NCBI GenBank assembly: GCA_900540275.1
Contig: UQFO01000001.1
Span: 62,001-126,000, forward strand
Length of the DNA: 64,000 nt
Source: an uncultured Oscillospiraceae bacterium
GTDB lineage: Bacteria > Bacillota > Clostridia > Oscillospirales > Acutalibacteraceae
Direction of reading: 5' to 3'
Below, piece by piece: positions 25,785 to 33,401 of the stretch. Below the pieces are notes generated by a model. It was given only the letters and a program-made list of their open reading frames with translations. It ran no database searches and was not told the origin of the DNA. Every line of letters begins with the position of its first letter. The first letter of the stretch is position 1. The translations under genes were made by a program, and so were the position numbers.

Positions 25785-26849
25785 TTATATGAGCATTCTG
25801 CCGTCGCAGTATTTACAGATGAGCATATCGCCCTGGCCGCAAAACGCGTGAGGCAAATACTCCTCTGATGAGGTGATGCACTTGGGGTTCTGGCAACGCT
25901 GTATATGCGTATGGGTGAGCGGCTCGTCGCTTTGAAGCGGCCTTTCAAGCATCAGCATAATCAGCGCCATACGCGCGTACATCCCGTAAACGGCCTGCTT
26001 AAAATAGATGGCGCGGCTGTCGTCGTCCACGTCGTTTCCAATTTCATCCACGCGCGGAAGCGGATGGAGGATTTTCAGGCCTTTTTTGCCGAGGCTCAGC
26101 TTCTTTGTATCAAGCACGAATATGCCCTGCTGCTTTTTATATTCCTCTTCGCTCGCAAAGCGTTCGCGTTGGATGCGCGTCATATAAAGCACGTCGAGCA
26201 GCGGCATGGCGTCGCGCAGATTGTTGATTTCCTCGTATTTGCATCCTGCCGCGTGGAGCGTGTCCTTGATATAATTCGGTACGCCCAGCTCGTCCGTTGA
26301 GATTAAAATAAAACGGTTGTCCGGAAAATGGGACATCGTTTTAATTAAAGAATGTACGGTGCGCCCGTTCTTAAGGTCGCCGCACAGACCGATACACAGG
26401 TGGTCCAGACGGCCCTTTTCATTATATAGGGTCACAAGGTCGGTGAGCGTTTGTGTTGGGTGGAGGTGTCCGCCGTCCCCGCCGTTTATCAGAGGGACGC
26501 TGGAAAAGAGGGAGGCAGCCTTTGCGCTGCCCTCAAGCGGATGGCGCATGGCGATGATATCGGCATAGCCGCTGATGATTTTAATCGTATCCTTTAAGCT
26601 TTCGCCTTTTGCCACGGAGGAATTCATGGGGTTGTCAAATCCAATCGTCTGGCCGCCTAACCGCAGCATAGCGGTCTGAAACGACATCTGCGTCCGTGTG
26701 GAGGGCTCGTAAAAAAGCGTCGCCATAATTTTGCCCCTGCACGCTTCGCGGTAATCCCCGGGCTTGTCCTTGATTTTCCCCGCGAGTGTAATGATTTCCT
26801 TCAGGTCGGAGAAAGGAAGGTCTTCCAGGTCGATAAGATTTTTAATCAA
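25785..26849 (-). CDS. pyrB: Aspartate carbamoyltransferase with PyrI-like zinc tail
   Basis: About 354 residues. The catalytic chain is complete: FYEPSTRTQMSFQTAMLRLG (carbamoyl-phosphate site), HPLEGSA, HPTQTLTDLV, and LHPLPRVDEIGNDVDDDSR. It carbamoylates aspartate in pyrimidine synthesis. After the usual end (GMYARMALIMLMLERP) about 50 residues follow with C-x4-C (CQNPKC) and C-x2-C (CKYC), the same spacing as the four zinc cysteines of the PyrI C-terminal domain. The nucleotide-binding half of PyrI is absent. I infer a TTG start at 26847-26849 because GGTGGTG lies six bases upstream; no good ATG exists. Promoter at 26896-26924. Confidence 0.9.
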   Translation of the reverse strand: MIKNLIDLEDLPFSDLKEIITLAGKIKDKPGDYREACRGKIMATLFYEPSTRTQMSFQTAMLRLGGQTIGFDNPMNSSVAKGESLKDTIKIISGYADIIAMRHPLEGSAKAASLFSSVPLINGGDGGHLHPTQTLTDLVTLYNEKGRLDHLCIGLCGDLKNGRTVHSLIKTMSHFPDNRFILISTDELGVPNYIKDTLHAAGCKYEEINNLRDAMPLLDVLYMTRIQRERFASEEEYKKQQGIFVLDTKKLSLGKKGLKILHPLPRVDEIGNDVDDDSRAIYFKQAVYGMYARMALIMLMLERPLQSDEPLTHTHIQRCQNPKCITSSEEYLPHAFCGQGDMLICKYCDGRMLI

Positions 26850-26895
26850 ACAAAACACCACCAAATCTATAACTCACTCTAAACCTATCCTGATT

Positions 26896-26924
26896 ATTAT
26901 AGATTCAGCCTTGTACAAAGTCAA
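26896..26924 (-). promoter_or_regulatory. Promoter for pyrB
   Basis: Minus strand TTGACT, 17 bases, TATAAT. An inverted repeat AGCCTTG...CAAGGCT spans the -35 region and could be a regulator site. The transcript would have a leader of about 40 bases, too short for a PyrR attenuator. Confidence 0.75.
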
Positions 26925-27000
26925 GGAAAACCAAGGCTTTCCGCTTTTTGCAGCCCGCTGAAAACCGGGGCCTTCCGGCTTAAAGCGGGGCTTTTGCTTT

Positions 27001-28026
27001 TTATTTCTGCGGCGAAATGATGTATTTTCCGAGCGCGCGCAGCTCCGGCTTACTTAGTATATCCTCCAGCTTATCAAGCCCGCAGATTTCATAAACCATG
27101 CTTTGGACATCCAGGCGCCCGGAATCAATCAGGTCAAGCGCGCGTTTCTGCGTATAGGGGTTGATATAAGATGCCTTCAATACCAGCTCCTTCTGGAAAA
27201 TTTCAAACGGCTTTACTAAAACAGCTTCATCAGGCTTTGTCAGGCCGAACATCATAACGACCGCCTTGTTACCGGCAATATCGGTGGCCTGCTCAATTGT
27301 GGCGGGCCGCCCGACACATTCTATTACAGTATGTATCCAGGTCATTCCCTGTGCGGCCAATACGGCTTTTACATCCTCATGTATGGGGTCGATGCAGATA
27401 TCCGCGCCTAGCCTTCTGCCGACCTCACGCTTGCTCCTGACAGGCTCCAGCAACGCTACCTTTGCGGCGCCGGCTAAGCGTGCCAGCTGTACCATCAGCA
27501 GCCCAATCATTCCGCCGCCAATTACAACGACCTGGTGTCCCGGCCGTATTTCGCATAAATCGATTCCATGCAGGCAGCAGGCGACGGGCTCGGCCATTGC
27601 GCCCTGTTCAAAGCTGGTATTTTCTCCAAGAAGATATAGCTGGCGCTCGTCCACGGCGCAAAATTCAGCAAATGCGCCATTTCTTTTCGTTCCATAGCCA
27701 ATTAAATTCCGGCAGTAATGCGGGATGCCGCTGCGGCAGGCGTCACAGGTTCCACAATAGCAGTTGGGGTCGACGCAGACCCGGTCGCCCGTTTTGAAAT
27801 TTGTTATATCCTTTCCGGTTTCTACAATAATACCGGAAAATTCATGTCCCAGGATTGCCGGCGGCGTTACCTCAACGGAACCTTTGTCCCCCTCGAAAAT
27901 ATGTACGTCTGTGCCGCATACGCCGCACGCCTTAACCGCAACCAGCGCCTCCTTCGGCCCGATTTTAGGCTTTTCATATTCCTCAACCCTCATATCATGC
28001 TTGCCATAGAATACAGCGCTCTTCAT
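27001..28026 (-). CDS. Zinc-dependent medium-chain dehydrogenase (sorbitol/threonine dehydrogenase-like)
   Basis: 341 residues. Catalytic zinc ligands are in ACGVCGTDVHIFEG and ILGHEFSGIIVETG. The structural zinc loop has four cysteines (CYCGTCDACRSGIPHYC). The NAD-binding fold has VVIGGGMIGLLMVQLARLAG, and an acidic residue in ALLEPVRSKREVG suggests NAD rather than NADP. The family oxidises polyols, threonine or sugars; substrate unknown. RBS AAGGTGG. The promoter at 28079-28107 carries the operator 28050-28076, and the ROK regulator is divergent. So it is probably induced by a sugar or polyol sensed by that regulator. Confidence 0.88.
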   Translation of the reverse strand: MKSAVFYGKHDMRVEEYEKPKIGPKEALVAVKACGVCGTDVHIFEGDKGSVEVTPPAILGHEFSGIIVETGKDITNFKTGDRVCVDPNCYCGTCDACRSGIPHYCRNLIGYGTKRNGAFAEFCAVDERQLYLLGENTSFEQGAMAEPVACCLHGIDLCEIRPGHQVVVIGGGMIGLLMVQLARLAGAAKVALLEPVRSKREVGRRLGADICIDPIHEDVKAVLAAQGMTWIHTVIECVGRPATIEQATDIAGNKAVVMMFGLTKPDEAVLVKPFEIFQKELVLKASYINPYTQKRALDLIDSGRLDVQSMVYEICGLDKLEDILSKPELRALGKYIISPQK

Positions 28027-28049
28027 GCCAAAACCACCTTACTTTATAT

Positions 28050-28076
28050 ACTTATACGTAAGTGTTACGTATAAGT
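28050..28076. promoter_or_regulatory. Operator of the dehydrogenase gene, probable ROK-regulator site
   Basis: Perfect 12-base inverted repeat ACTTATACGTAA / TTACGTATAAGT with a three-base centre (GTG). It lies just downstream of the -10 box at 28079-28084, over the expected transcription start, a classic repressor position. Confidence 0.8.
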
Positions 28077-28078
28077 TA

Positions 28079-28107
28079 AGTATAAAGCTGAGAACGGCTT
28101 GTGTAAA
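28079..28107 (-). promoter_or_regulatory. Promoter for the zinc-dependent dehydrogenase
   Basis: Minus strand TTTACA, 17 bases, TATACT. Confidence 0.7.
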
Positions 28108-28168
28108 GGGATAGAATCCCCAAATTTTCGGTATTTCCTTGTACAGATTCACAACTGTATATACCCGT

Positions 28169-28197
28169 TTGCTTTATCTCAAGATTGCGATTATAAT
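28169..28197 (+). promoter_or_regulatory. Promoter for the ROK regulator gene
   Basis: TTGCTT, 17 bases, TATAAT, ending 46 bases before the chosen start. The operator lies about 93 bases upstream, so autoregulation would need looping or a second site. Confidence 0.5.
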
Positions 28198-28243
28198 AAA
28201 GTTTATAATTAATAAAAAGAATGGCAAGTCGGGTGGTGAAGGT

Positions 28244-29401
28244 ATGGCCAATAAGGGAATGACGGCAAAATCGGTAAAACAAATCAATAAAAATAAGGTT
28301 TATGCGGAAATCTACCGTGGAAGGTCCGTATCAAAACTGCAGATTGTTCAAAAACTGCAGATGGGATTGTCTACCGTTGACCAGAATTTAAAAGCCCTTG
28401 AGGAAGAAGGGCTAATAGAGAAAAAAGGCTATTTTGAATCGACCGGGGGCCGAAAGGCACAGGCAATCCAAATATGCCGGACGGCGAGGCTTTCAATTGG
28501 GCTTGGTATTCTGAAGGAGTGTATTTATATCGTCGCAGCCGACTTATACGGTACTGTGCTCCAGTCGGCCGTTCTAACTATCCCGTACCGTCATGCAGAT
28601 ACATACTACGAAAGGCTTGGTAGAGAAATTGATTCCTTTATTTCCGCGCATGGCCTTGACTCCAGCAGGATTCTCGGTGTATCGGTTGCGGTGCAGGGCA
28701 GTATTTCCCCTGACGGCCAAGCGGTAAGCTACGGGGCAATCATGCACAATGAACAGATGAAGCTGTCGGATTTTCAAAAGCATATTCCATACGCGTGCCG
28801 GTTGGAGCACGATTCAAAAGCGGCCGCGTTTCTGGAGTTGTGGAGGCACCCTGATATTCAAAGCGCTTCGATGTTCCTGTTAAACCATAATATGGGCGGC
28901 GCTGTTATAATCAATGGCTTAGTACATCAGGGGCTCCACATGCAAAGCGGGAATTTTGAGCATTTATGCATCGAGAAGAACGGGCCTCTGTGCTATTGCG
29001 GAAGCCGCGGCTGCTTAGAAACCTACTGTTCAGTGAATGCATTGGAAAAAGCGGCGGGCATGGCGCTTCCATTGTTTTTTGAAGAGGTTAGGAAGAAAGA
29101 AGCCAAATATTTGAAAATCTGGAGCGAATATCTGAAATATTTAGCCTTTGCTATACGGAATGTCAGTGCTGTGGTTGATGGGAAAATCATAATCAGCGGC
29201 TATTTGGCTCCATTTTTGATGAAAGAAGACGTCGCTTTTCTCTTACAACACATAAATGAATCCAACGCGTTTCCGGTTTCCGGGGAGCAGTTCCTATTGG
29301 GTACGCAGGGGGCGTATACACAGGCGACAGGGGCGGCGTTGTATCAAGTAAATACGTTTTTAACAAGCCTGGATGCATCTCCTTTACCTTGCCGGGAGTA
29401 G
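28244..29401 (+). CDS. ROK-family transcriptional regulator
   Basis: 385 residues from the ATG at 28244 (site GGTGGTGAAGG); the frame is open upstream through the promoter, so the longer start is rejected. N-terminal winged helix-turn-helix: KQINKNKVYAEIYRGRSVSK, then LQIVQKLQMGLSTVDQNLKA. The ROK (sugar-kinase-like) domain follows, with the zinc motif CYCGSRGCLETYCS. The ATP-binding and catalytic residues of real ROK kinases are poorly kept, as is usual in the XylR/NagC-type regulators. It is divergent from the dehydrogenase and most likely binds the palindrome at 28050-28076 until a sugar inducer appears. Confidence 0.85.
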   Translation: MANKGMTAKSVKQINKNKVYAEIYRGRSVSKLQIVQKLQMGLSTVDQNLKALEEEGLIEKKGYFESTGGRKAQAIQICRTARLSIGLGILKECIYIVAADLYGTVLQSAVLTIPYRHADTYYERLGREIDSFISAHGLDSSRILGVSVAVQGSISPDGQAVSYGAIMHNEQMKLSDFQKHIPYACRLEHDSKAAAFLELWRHPDIQSASMFLLNHNMGGAVIINGLVHQGLHMQSGNFEHLCIEKNGPLCYCGSRGCLETYCSVNALEKAAGMALPLFFEEVRKKEAKYLKIWSEYLKYLAFAIRNVSAVVDGKIIISGYLAPFLMKEDVAFLLQHINESNAFPVSGEQFLLGTQGAYTQATGAALYQVNTFLTSLDASPLPCRE

Positions 29402-29472
29402 GAGTTTATAATGAAGGCGCTAGGTGCAGGGCAGGTTTTAAAAAATCCGGTAAAACAACGCCGGGTTAAGTC

Positions 29473-29501
29473 TTGATTTTTTATGGAGTTCACGTTATAA
29501 T
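29473..29501 (+). promoter_or_regulatory. Promoter for tRNA-Leu
   Basis: TTGATT, 17 bases, TATAAT, ending 13 bases before the tRNA. Confidence 0.75.
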
Positions 29502-29514
29502 AGAAAAGTTCCAT

Positions 29515-29601
29515 GCCGGTGTGATGGAATTGGCAGACGTAGTGGACTCAAAATCCACCGGTGGCGACACCGTGCCGGTTCGAGTCCGGCCACCGGCACC
29601 A
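29515..29601 (+). tRNA. tRNA-Leu (anticodon CAA)
   Basis: Acceptor arms GCCGGTG / CACCGGC close the cloverleaf. The anticodon stem GTGGA/TCCAC carries the loop CTCAAAA, giving anticodon CAA, which reads UUG. A long variable arm marks a class II tRNA, the T arm has GGTTCGAGTCC, and the 3' CCA is encoded. Own promoter upstream and terminator downstream. No sign of an element integrated at its 3' end. Confidence 0.95.
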
Positions 29602-29626
29602 GCAGGTCTAACCTGCACACACATCG

Positions 29627-29659
29627 CGCTCCTCACGAAAGTGGGGAGCGTTTGTTTTT
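29627..29659 (+). terminator. Terminator after tRNA-Leu
   Basis: CGCTCCTCAC gaaa GTGGGGAGCG stem followed by TTTGTTTTT. Confidence 0.85.
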
Positions 29660-29704
29660 GCCACACGCTTTGACTGGCATCTTTTTTGTAAAATGAACAC
29701 ACTT

Positions 29705-29739
29705 CGGAGCAAGCTTTTTATTGCTTGCTCCGTTTTTTT
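29705..29739 (+). terminator. Second terminator-like hairpin downstream of tRNA-Leu
   Basis: CGGAGCAAGC / GCTTGCTCCG followed by seven T. No gene lies between it and the previous terminator, so it may end a short RNA or be a backup terminator. Confidence 0.7.
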
Positions 29740-30232
29740 ATCAAAAGCAAAGCGCAATCGCAGCGCCTCCTCGGTACTACCGGCCTCTTTCGGCGGCTGT
29801 TGTTTCGCATATAAAGAAGATGCACAAAAATAAACCCAATACTCATGCGAAAGTCCTCACCATGAGTATTTTAAATAAAAAGTTAAAGAGTTTTAAGTGC
29901 GGGAACGGTATGGCTGTCCCTGCGCTTTTATTTTTAATTCTAAAGATACAATCCTACACCAGTAAAAAGGTTCCAGCTAATTTCAACCTCATTAAAATTA
30001 TGCCGGAATTTGCATTTACATCGTCGTTTGAATGGAAAATTTTTTTCTCACTATACTCACTGAAAAAGGCTTATATATAAACGTTTTAATAAAAACTTCG
30101 GTGTTATGTCCAGAGAATAAAAATCGGAATTGGTATAATAGACAGTTTTTCTACTCGATTTTTAAAAAACAAGAGCTTTTGATTGTGTAAATTAACAAAA
30201 ATATAATTTAAAATAAAAAATTTATAAGCTTA
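29740..30232. other. Gene-free AT-rich region with two more hairpins
   Basis: I see no credible gene in about 490 bases. A stem ATACTCATG/CATGAGTAT (29839-29869) and a stem around GCGGGA/TCCCTGC followed by TTTTATTTTT (about 29896-29935) could end or form small RNAs. The open frame at 29721-30080 has no ribosome site and runs through both the 29705-29739 terminator and these stems. The rest is AT-rich and featureless. Confidence 0.5.
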
Positions 30233-30261
30233 TTGACTAAAAATTTATCTTGTGCTATACT
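30233..30261 (+). promoter_or_regulatory. Promoter of the nucleoside operon
   Basis: TTGACT, 17 bases, TATACT. The only clear promoter for the nine-gene run from 30314 to 39198. Confidence 0.78.
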
Positions 30262-30275
30262 GAGCTCAGAAAAAC

Positions 30276-30293
30276 AGTTAAAACCTTTTAACT
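30276..30293. promoter_or_regulatory. Operator for the LacI-family regulator
   Basis: Perfect inverted repeat AGTTAAAA cc TTTTAACT, 15 bases after the -10 box. Size and symmetry suit a LacI-type dimer, so the regulator probably represses its own operon. Confidence 0.68.
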
Positions 30294-30313
30294 AAAATTT
30301 GGAAGTGAGTTCC

Positions 30314-31351
30314 ATGAAAGCAACCATTAAAGATGTAGCACGGAAAAGCGGTTATTCCATTGCTACTGTTTCCCTGGTCATGAACAACAAAAATGTAAGC
30401 ATTCCGCAGGAAACCCGCGACAAGGTCTGGAAGGCCGCAGATGAATTGGATTACCGGCCCAACCAATTGGCGGTGAGTATGATAACCAAAAAAACCAATG
30501 TGCTGGGCCTGATTATTCCGGATAACAGCAACCTTTTCTTTGCCGACCTTTCTAAGGCGATTGAGATAGCGGCACGCCATGCCGGATATAACTTGATTTA
30601 TGGGAATTCAAATAATAATTCCAAGCGGGATATCGAATATATGAAAATGTTTGTGGACAGGCGCGTCGATGGTATCATTTATGCGAAATCCACTACCTTG
30701 AACTGTGAAAATGACAGGGACTGTATCCGGTTTATACAAAAGGCAACTACTCCAATTATAGCTGTGGACCGTGTGGTAGAGGACAGCAGCGTTAGTTCTA
30801 TTGTACTAGACCACTTTCAGGGGGGATATCTCGCGGCCCGCCACCTGCTTCAATTGGGGCATACGCGCATTGGCTGCTATACCGGCCCTCACAGCCTGAA
30901 TTCCTCACAAGAGCGCCTCAGCGGCTGTAAATTTGCTTTTGCCGAGCATAACATCCCCTTTGATGATTCGCTTGTTTATGAGGGAACCTACCAAATAGGA
31001 TGCGAGCAGTCGGCTTTGGCCTATTTTCTGAATAAGGGAGCGACCGCTATTTTCGCCTTCAACGATATCATGGCATATGGGATTTACCGCGAAGCCCGCC
31101 AAGCTAATTTATCGATTCCGAAAGAGCTTTCCGTAGTTGGCTTCGACGATACCTTTTTCAGCGAGATAATCCAGCCTTCTTTGACGACCGTCCGCCAGCC
31201 CATCCGCCAAATGGGTGAATGCGTAGTAGAAACGCTGTTAAAGTCGATACAAAAGGGGACAGGCCCGGAAAAGCATAATTATGTATTTAAACCGGAACTT
31301 ATCATACGGGAAAGTACAGCTTCACCCGTCAGGAAAAGAGGGATATTGTGA
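30314..31351 (+). CDS. LacI-family repressor of the nucleoside operon
   Basis: 345 residues from the ATG at 30314 (site GGAAGTGAG). The DNA-binding head is textbook: MKATIKDVARKSGYSIATVS, LVMNNKNVSIPQETR and the hinge ELDYRPNQLAVSM. A periplasmic-binding-like sensor follows (LGLIIPDNSNLFFADLSKAI ... VDGIIYAKSTT ... ELSVVGFDDTFFSEIIQPSL). It is the first gene of the operon it most likely controls, and the palindrome 30276-30293 is the likely site. A nucleoside, ribose or purine base is the expected inducer. Its stop overlaps the next start (GTGA). Confidence 0.9.
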   Translation: MKATIKDVARKSGYSIATVSLVMNNKNVSIPQETRDKVWKAADELDYRPNQLAVSMITKKTNVLGLIIPDNSNLFFADLSKAIEIAARHAGYNLIYGNSNNNSKRDIEYMKMFVDRRVDGIIYAKSTTLNCENDRDCIRFIQKATTPIIAVDRVVEDSSVSSIVLDHFQGGYLAARHLLQLGHTRIGCYTGPHSLNSSQERLSGCKFAFAEHNIPFDDSLVYEGTYQIGCEQSALAYFLNKGATAIFAFNDIMAYGIYREARQANLSIPKELSVVGFDDTFFSEIIQPSLTTVRQPIRQMGECVVETLLKSIQKGTGPEKHNYVFKPELIIRESTASPVRKRGIL

Positions 31352-32265
31352 AGATATTAAGTTTGGGTTCTCTGAATGTTGACCGCGTTTATAATGTAGA
31401 AGAATTTGTAAGCGCGGGCGAAACTATTTCCGCTCAAAAATTTGAAATTTTTCTGGGAGGAAAGGGCTTCAATCAATCCATTGCCATAGCCCGGGCCGGA
31501 ATCCCCGTTTACCATGCCGGGGCGGTGGGAGAGGATGGAGCAGATTTAATCGCCCTGCTGGAGCGGGAAAACGTTCATGTGGATTATTTGCAGCGGCTGG
31601 ATTTTCCCAGCGGCCATGCAATTATCCAGGTGGACCGTAAGGGGCAGAACAGCATTATCGTTTATGCAGGCGCAAACGGCGCTATAGAGCAGGCTTATAT
31701 AGAGCAGACGCTTGCGCGGTTTGACCAAGGCGATTTGCTATTGCTCCAAAACGAGATAAGCAATGTTGGCTATGCCATTCAAAGGGCGCATGAAAAGGGT
31801 ATCCGGGTTGTGTTTAACCCCTCTCCTGTAACGCAGGAGCTGCTTGATTACCCGCTTCATTTGGTGGACTGTTTTATTCTTAATGAACTGGAAGGGAAGG
31901 CGCTTACCGGAAAAACAGATTATGAAGAAATTTTGTCCTCTTTACATAGCCAATATCCAGGCGCAACGTTGGTACTGACAGTGGGGAGAGACGGGGCGAT
32001 TTATCGGGACAGCCGCCAAAGCATCCGCCACGGAATCTACAACGTTCCGGTCGTTGATACAACCGCGGCGGGCGATACCTTTTGCGGTTACTACGTAGCG
32101 GGATTGTTCCAGGGGGAGCCATTAGAAAAAATTTTGGAAAACGCGTCTATCGCTTCCTCTATCGCGGTTTCCCGAAAAGGAGCGTCCGCGTCCATTCCTA
32201 CCATGAAGGAGGTGACGGCTTTTCAGAAAATGTGGGAAGAGAAGCGCCGGGCTTCTGTCCGCTGA
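31348..32265 (+). CDS. PfkB-family sugar kinase, probable ribokinase or nucleoside kinase
   Basis: 305 residues, from a GTG overlapping the lacI-type gene's stop. Ribokinase-fold signatures: LSLGSLNVDRVYNVEEFV, FLGGKGFNQSIAIARAG (first PfkB signature), the Asn-Glu metal motif FILNELEGKALTG, and DTTAAGDTFCGYYVAGLF (second signature with the catalytic Asp). The operon also has a nucleoside hydrolase that would release ribose, so phosphorylation of ribose to ribose 5-phosphate is the natural reading; direct nucleoside phosphorylation is the alternative. Confidence 0.87.
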   Translation: MKILSLGSLNVDRVYNVEEFVSAGETISAQKFEIFLGGKGFNQSIAIARAGIPVYHAGAVGEDGADLIALLERENVHVDYLQRLDFPSGHAIIQVDRKGQNSIIVYAGANGAIEQAYIEQTLARFDQGDLLLLQNEISNVGYAIQRAHEKGIRVVFNPSPVTQELLDYPLHLVDCFILNELEGKALTGKTDYEEILSSLHSQYPGATLVLTVGRDGAIYRDSRQSIRHGIYNVPVVDTTAAGDTFCGYYVAGLFQGEPLEKILENASIASSIAVSRKGASASIPTMKEVTAFQKMWEEKRRASVR

Positions 32266-32327
32266 CCGGCTGGCGCTTATGACAATACAACAAATATGTT
32301 TGATTGAAGAAAGGAAATGGATGACAC

Positions 32328-33398
32328 ATGAAAAAGTCGTATCGAATTCTCAGTTTAATCCTGTCGGTGTTATTATGCACTTTTCTGTTTGTGGGCTGCG
32401 GCGAGACTCCAGCCACATCCTCCGGCGACACTTCGTCCGGTGGGGCAAGCTCCGGCGGCGACGATAAATTTGTTGTTTACGCCCCGCTTTCCGGCGAGCT
32501 AGGCGACGAAAGCTTTATGGATTCCGCTAACCGCGGCTTAGAGTGGGCGCGCGACCGGTTAGGCTGTGAAGTCAGGGTTATCCCTGCTTCTACAGACGAC
32601 CCGCAGGCCTGGGACCGCAATCTGCGCGAAGCGGCGCAGAACGAAAGCGTGGACCTGATTGTAACCGGCGGTACCGTGGTAGCCACCACATTGGAAGAAA
32701 TTGCCCCTGACTTCCCGAACAAGCCATTTATTATTTTTGATGCCGAATCAAACGGCGACAACGTTACCGGTATCGTCTATAAGCAAAACGAAGGCGCTTT
32801 TCTGGCAGGCGCGCTGGCTGCTTTGATTACGAAAAACGCAGATCTGTTCCCTAATGCCACAGGCAGTAACCGGGTCGCTATTGTAGGCGGGGAAGATATC
32901 CCTGTCGGCCGCGATTTTATTGCGGGCTTTGAAGCCGGCGCCAAATATATTGATTCCAAGATTACGGTTGACTCCCGTTTTGCGGGAAGCTTTACCGACC
33001 CTCAAAAGGGTTACGATACGGCCATGGCTGCAATCAATGACGGCGCCGACGTGGTATACCAGTGCGCAGGCCCCGCCGGACTCGGTGTTTTGAAAGCGGC
33101 GGCAGAGGCGAAGCGTTATGGAATGGGAAGCGACAGCAACCAGAACCACCTGCACGAAGGCTTTATTCCCGCCAGTGTTATCAAGGCGGTTGACCAGACT
33201 GTATTTGATGCGATTTCCCAGGCGAAAGAAGGCAAGCTTGAACTGGGCAAAACCATTGTAGGCGATGTAAGCAATAAAGGAATGGACCTGGAAATGGACG
33301 AAGAAATGGTTCCAGAAAATATTCGCAGCCAGATTGAAGAAATTAAGGCGAAAATTACCTCTGGGGAGATTAAGCCTGCAAGCTATTATGATAATTAA
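32328..33398 (+). CDS. BMP-family nucleoside-binding lipoprotein
   Basis: 356 residues. The lipoprotein signal MKKSYRILSLILSVLLCTFLF ends in the lipobox VGCG, so the protein is tethered outside the membrane. A Ser/Gly-rich linker follows. The body has the Bmp/PnrA pattern: YAPLSGELGDESFMDSANRG, LIVTGGTVVATTLEEIA, GIVYKQNEGAFLAGALAAL, VAIVGGEDIPVGRDFIAGFE, YQCAGPAGLGVLKAAAEA. The family captures nucleosides for an ABC importer. The ATPase and two permeases follow directly, completing the importer. Confidence 0.92.
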   Translation: MKKSYRILSLILSVLLCTFLFVGCGETPATSSGDTSSGGASSGGDDKFVVYAPLSGELGDESFMDSANRGLEWARDRLGCEVRVIPASTDDPQAWDRNLREAAQNESVDLIVTGGTVVATTLEEIAPDFPNKPFIIFDAESNGDNVTGIVYKQNEGAFLAGALAALITKNADLFPNATGSNRVAIVGGEDIPVGRDFIAGFEAGAKYIDSKITVDSRFAGSFTDPQKGYDTAMAAINDGADVVYQCAGPAGLGVLKAAAEAKRYGMGSDSNQNHLHEGFIPASVIKAVDQTVFDAISQAKEGKLELGKTIVGDVSNKGMDLEMDEEMVPENIRSQIEEIKAKITSGEIKPASYYDN

Positions 33399-33401
33399 TT
33401 T

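Noticed and set aside
29515..29601. tRNA-Leu as an integration site of a mobile element
   Set aside because: No integrase gene or repeated tRNA end is found downstream.
29721..30080. Possible 119-residue protein gene
   Set aside because: It runs through the terminator hairpin and two other stems, has no ribosome site, and shows no domain-like composition.
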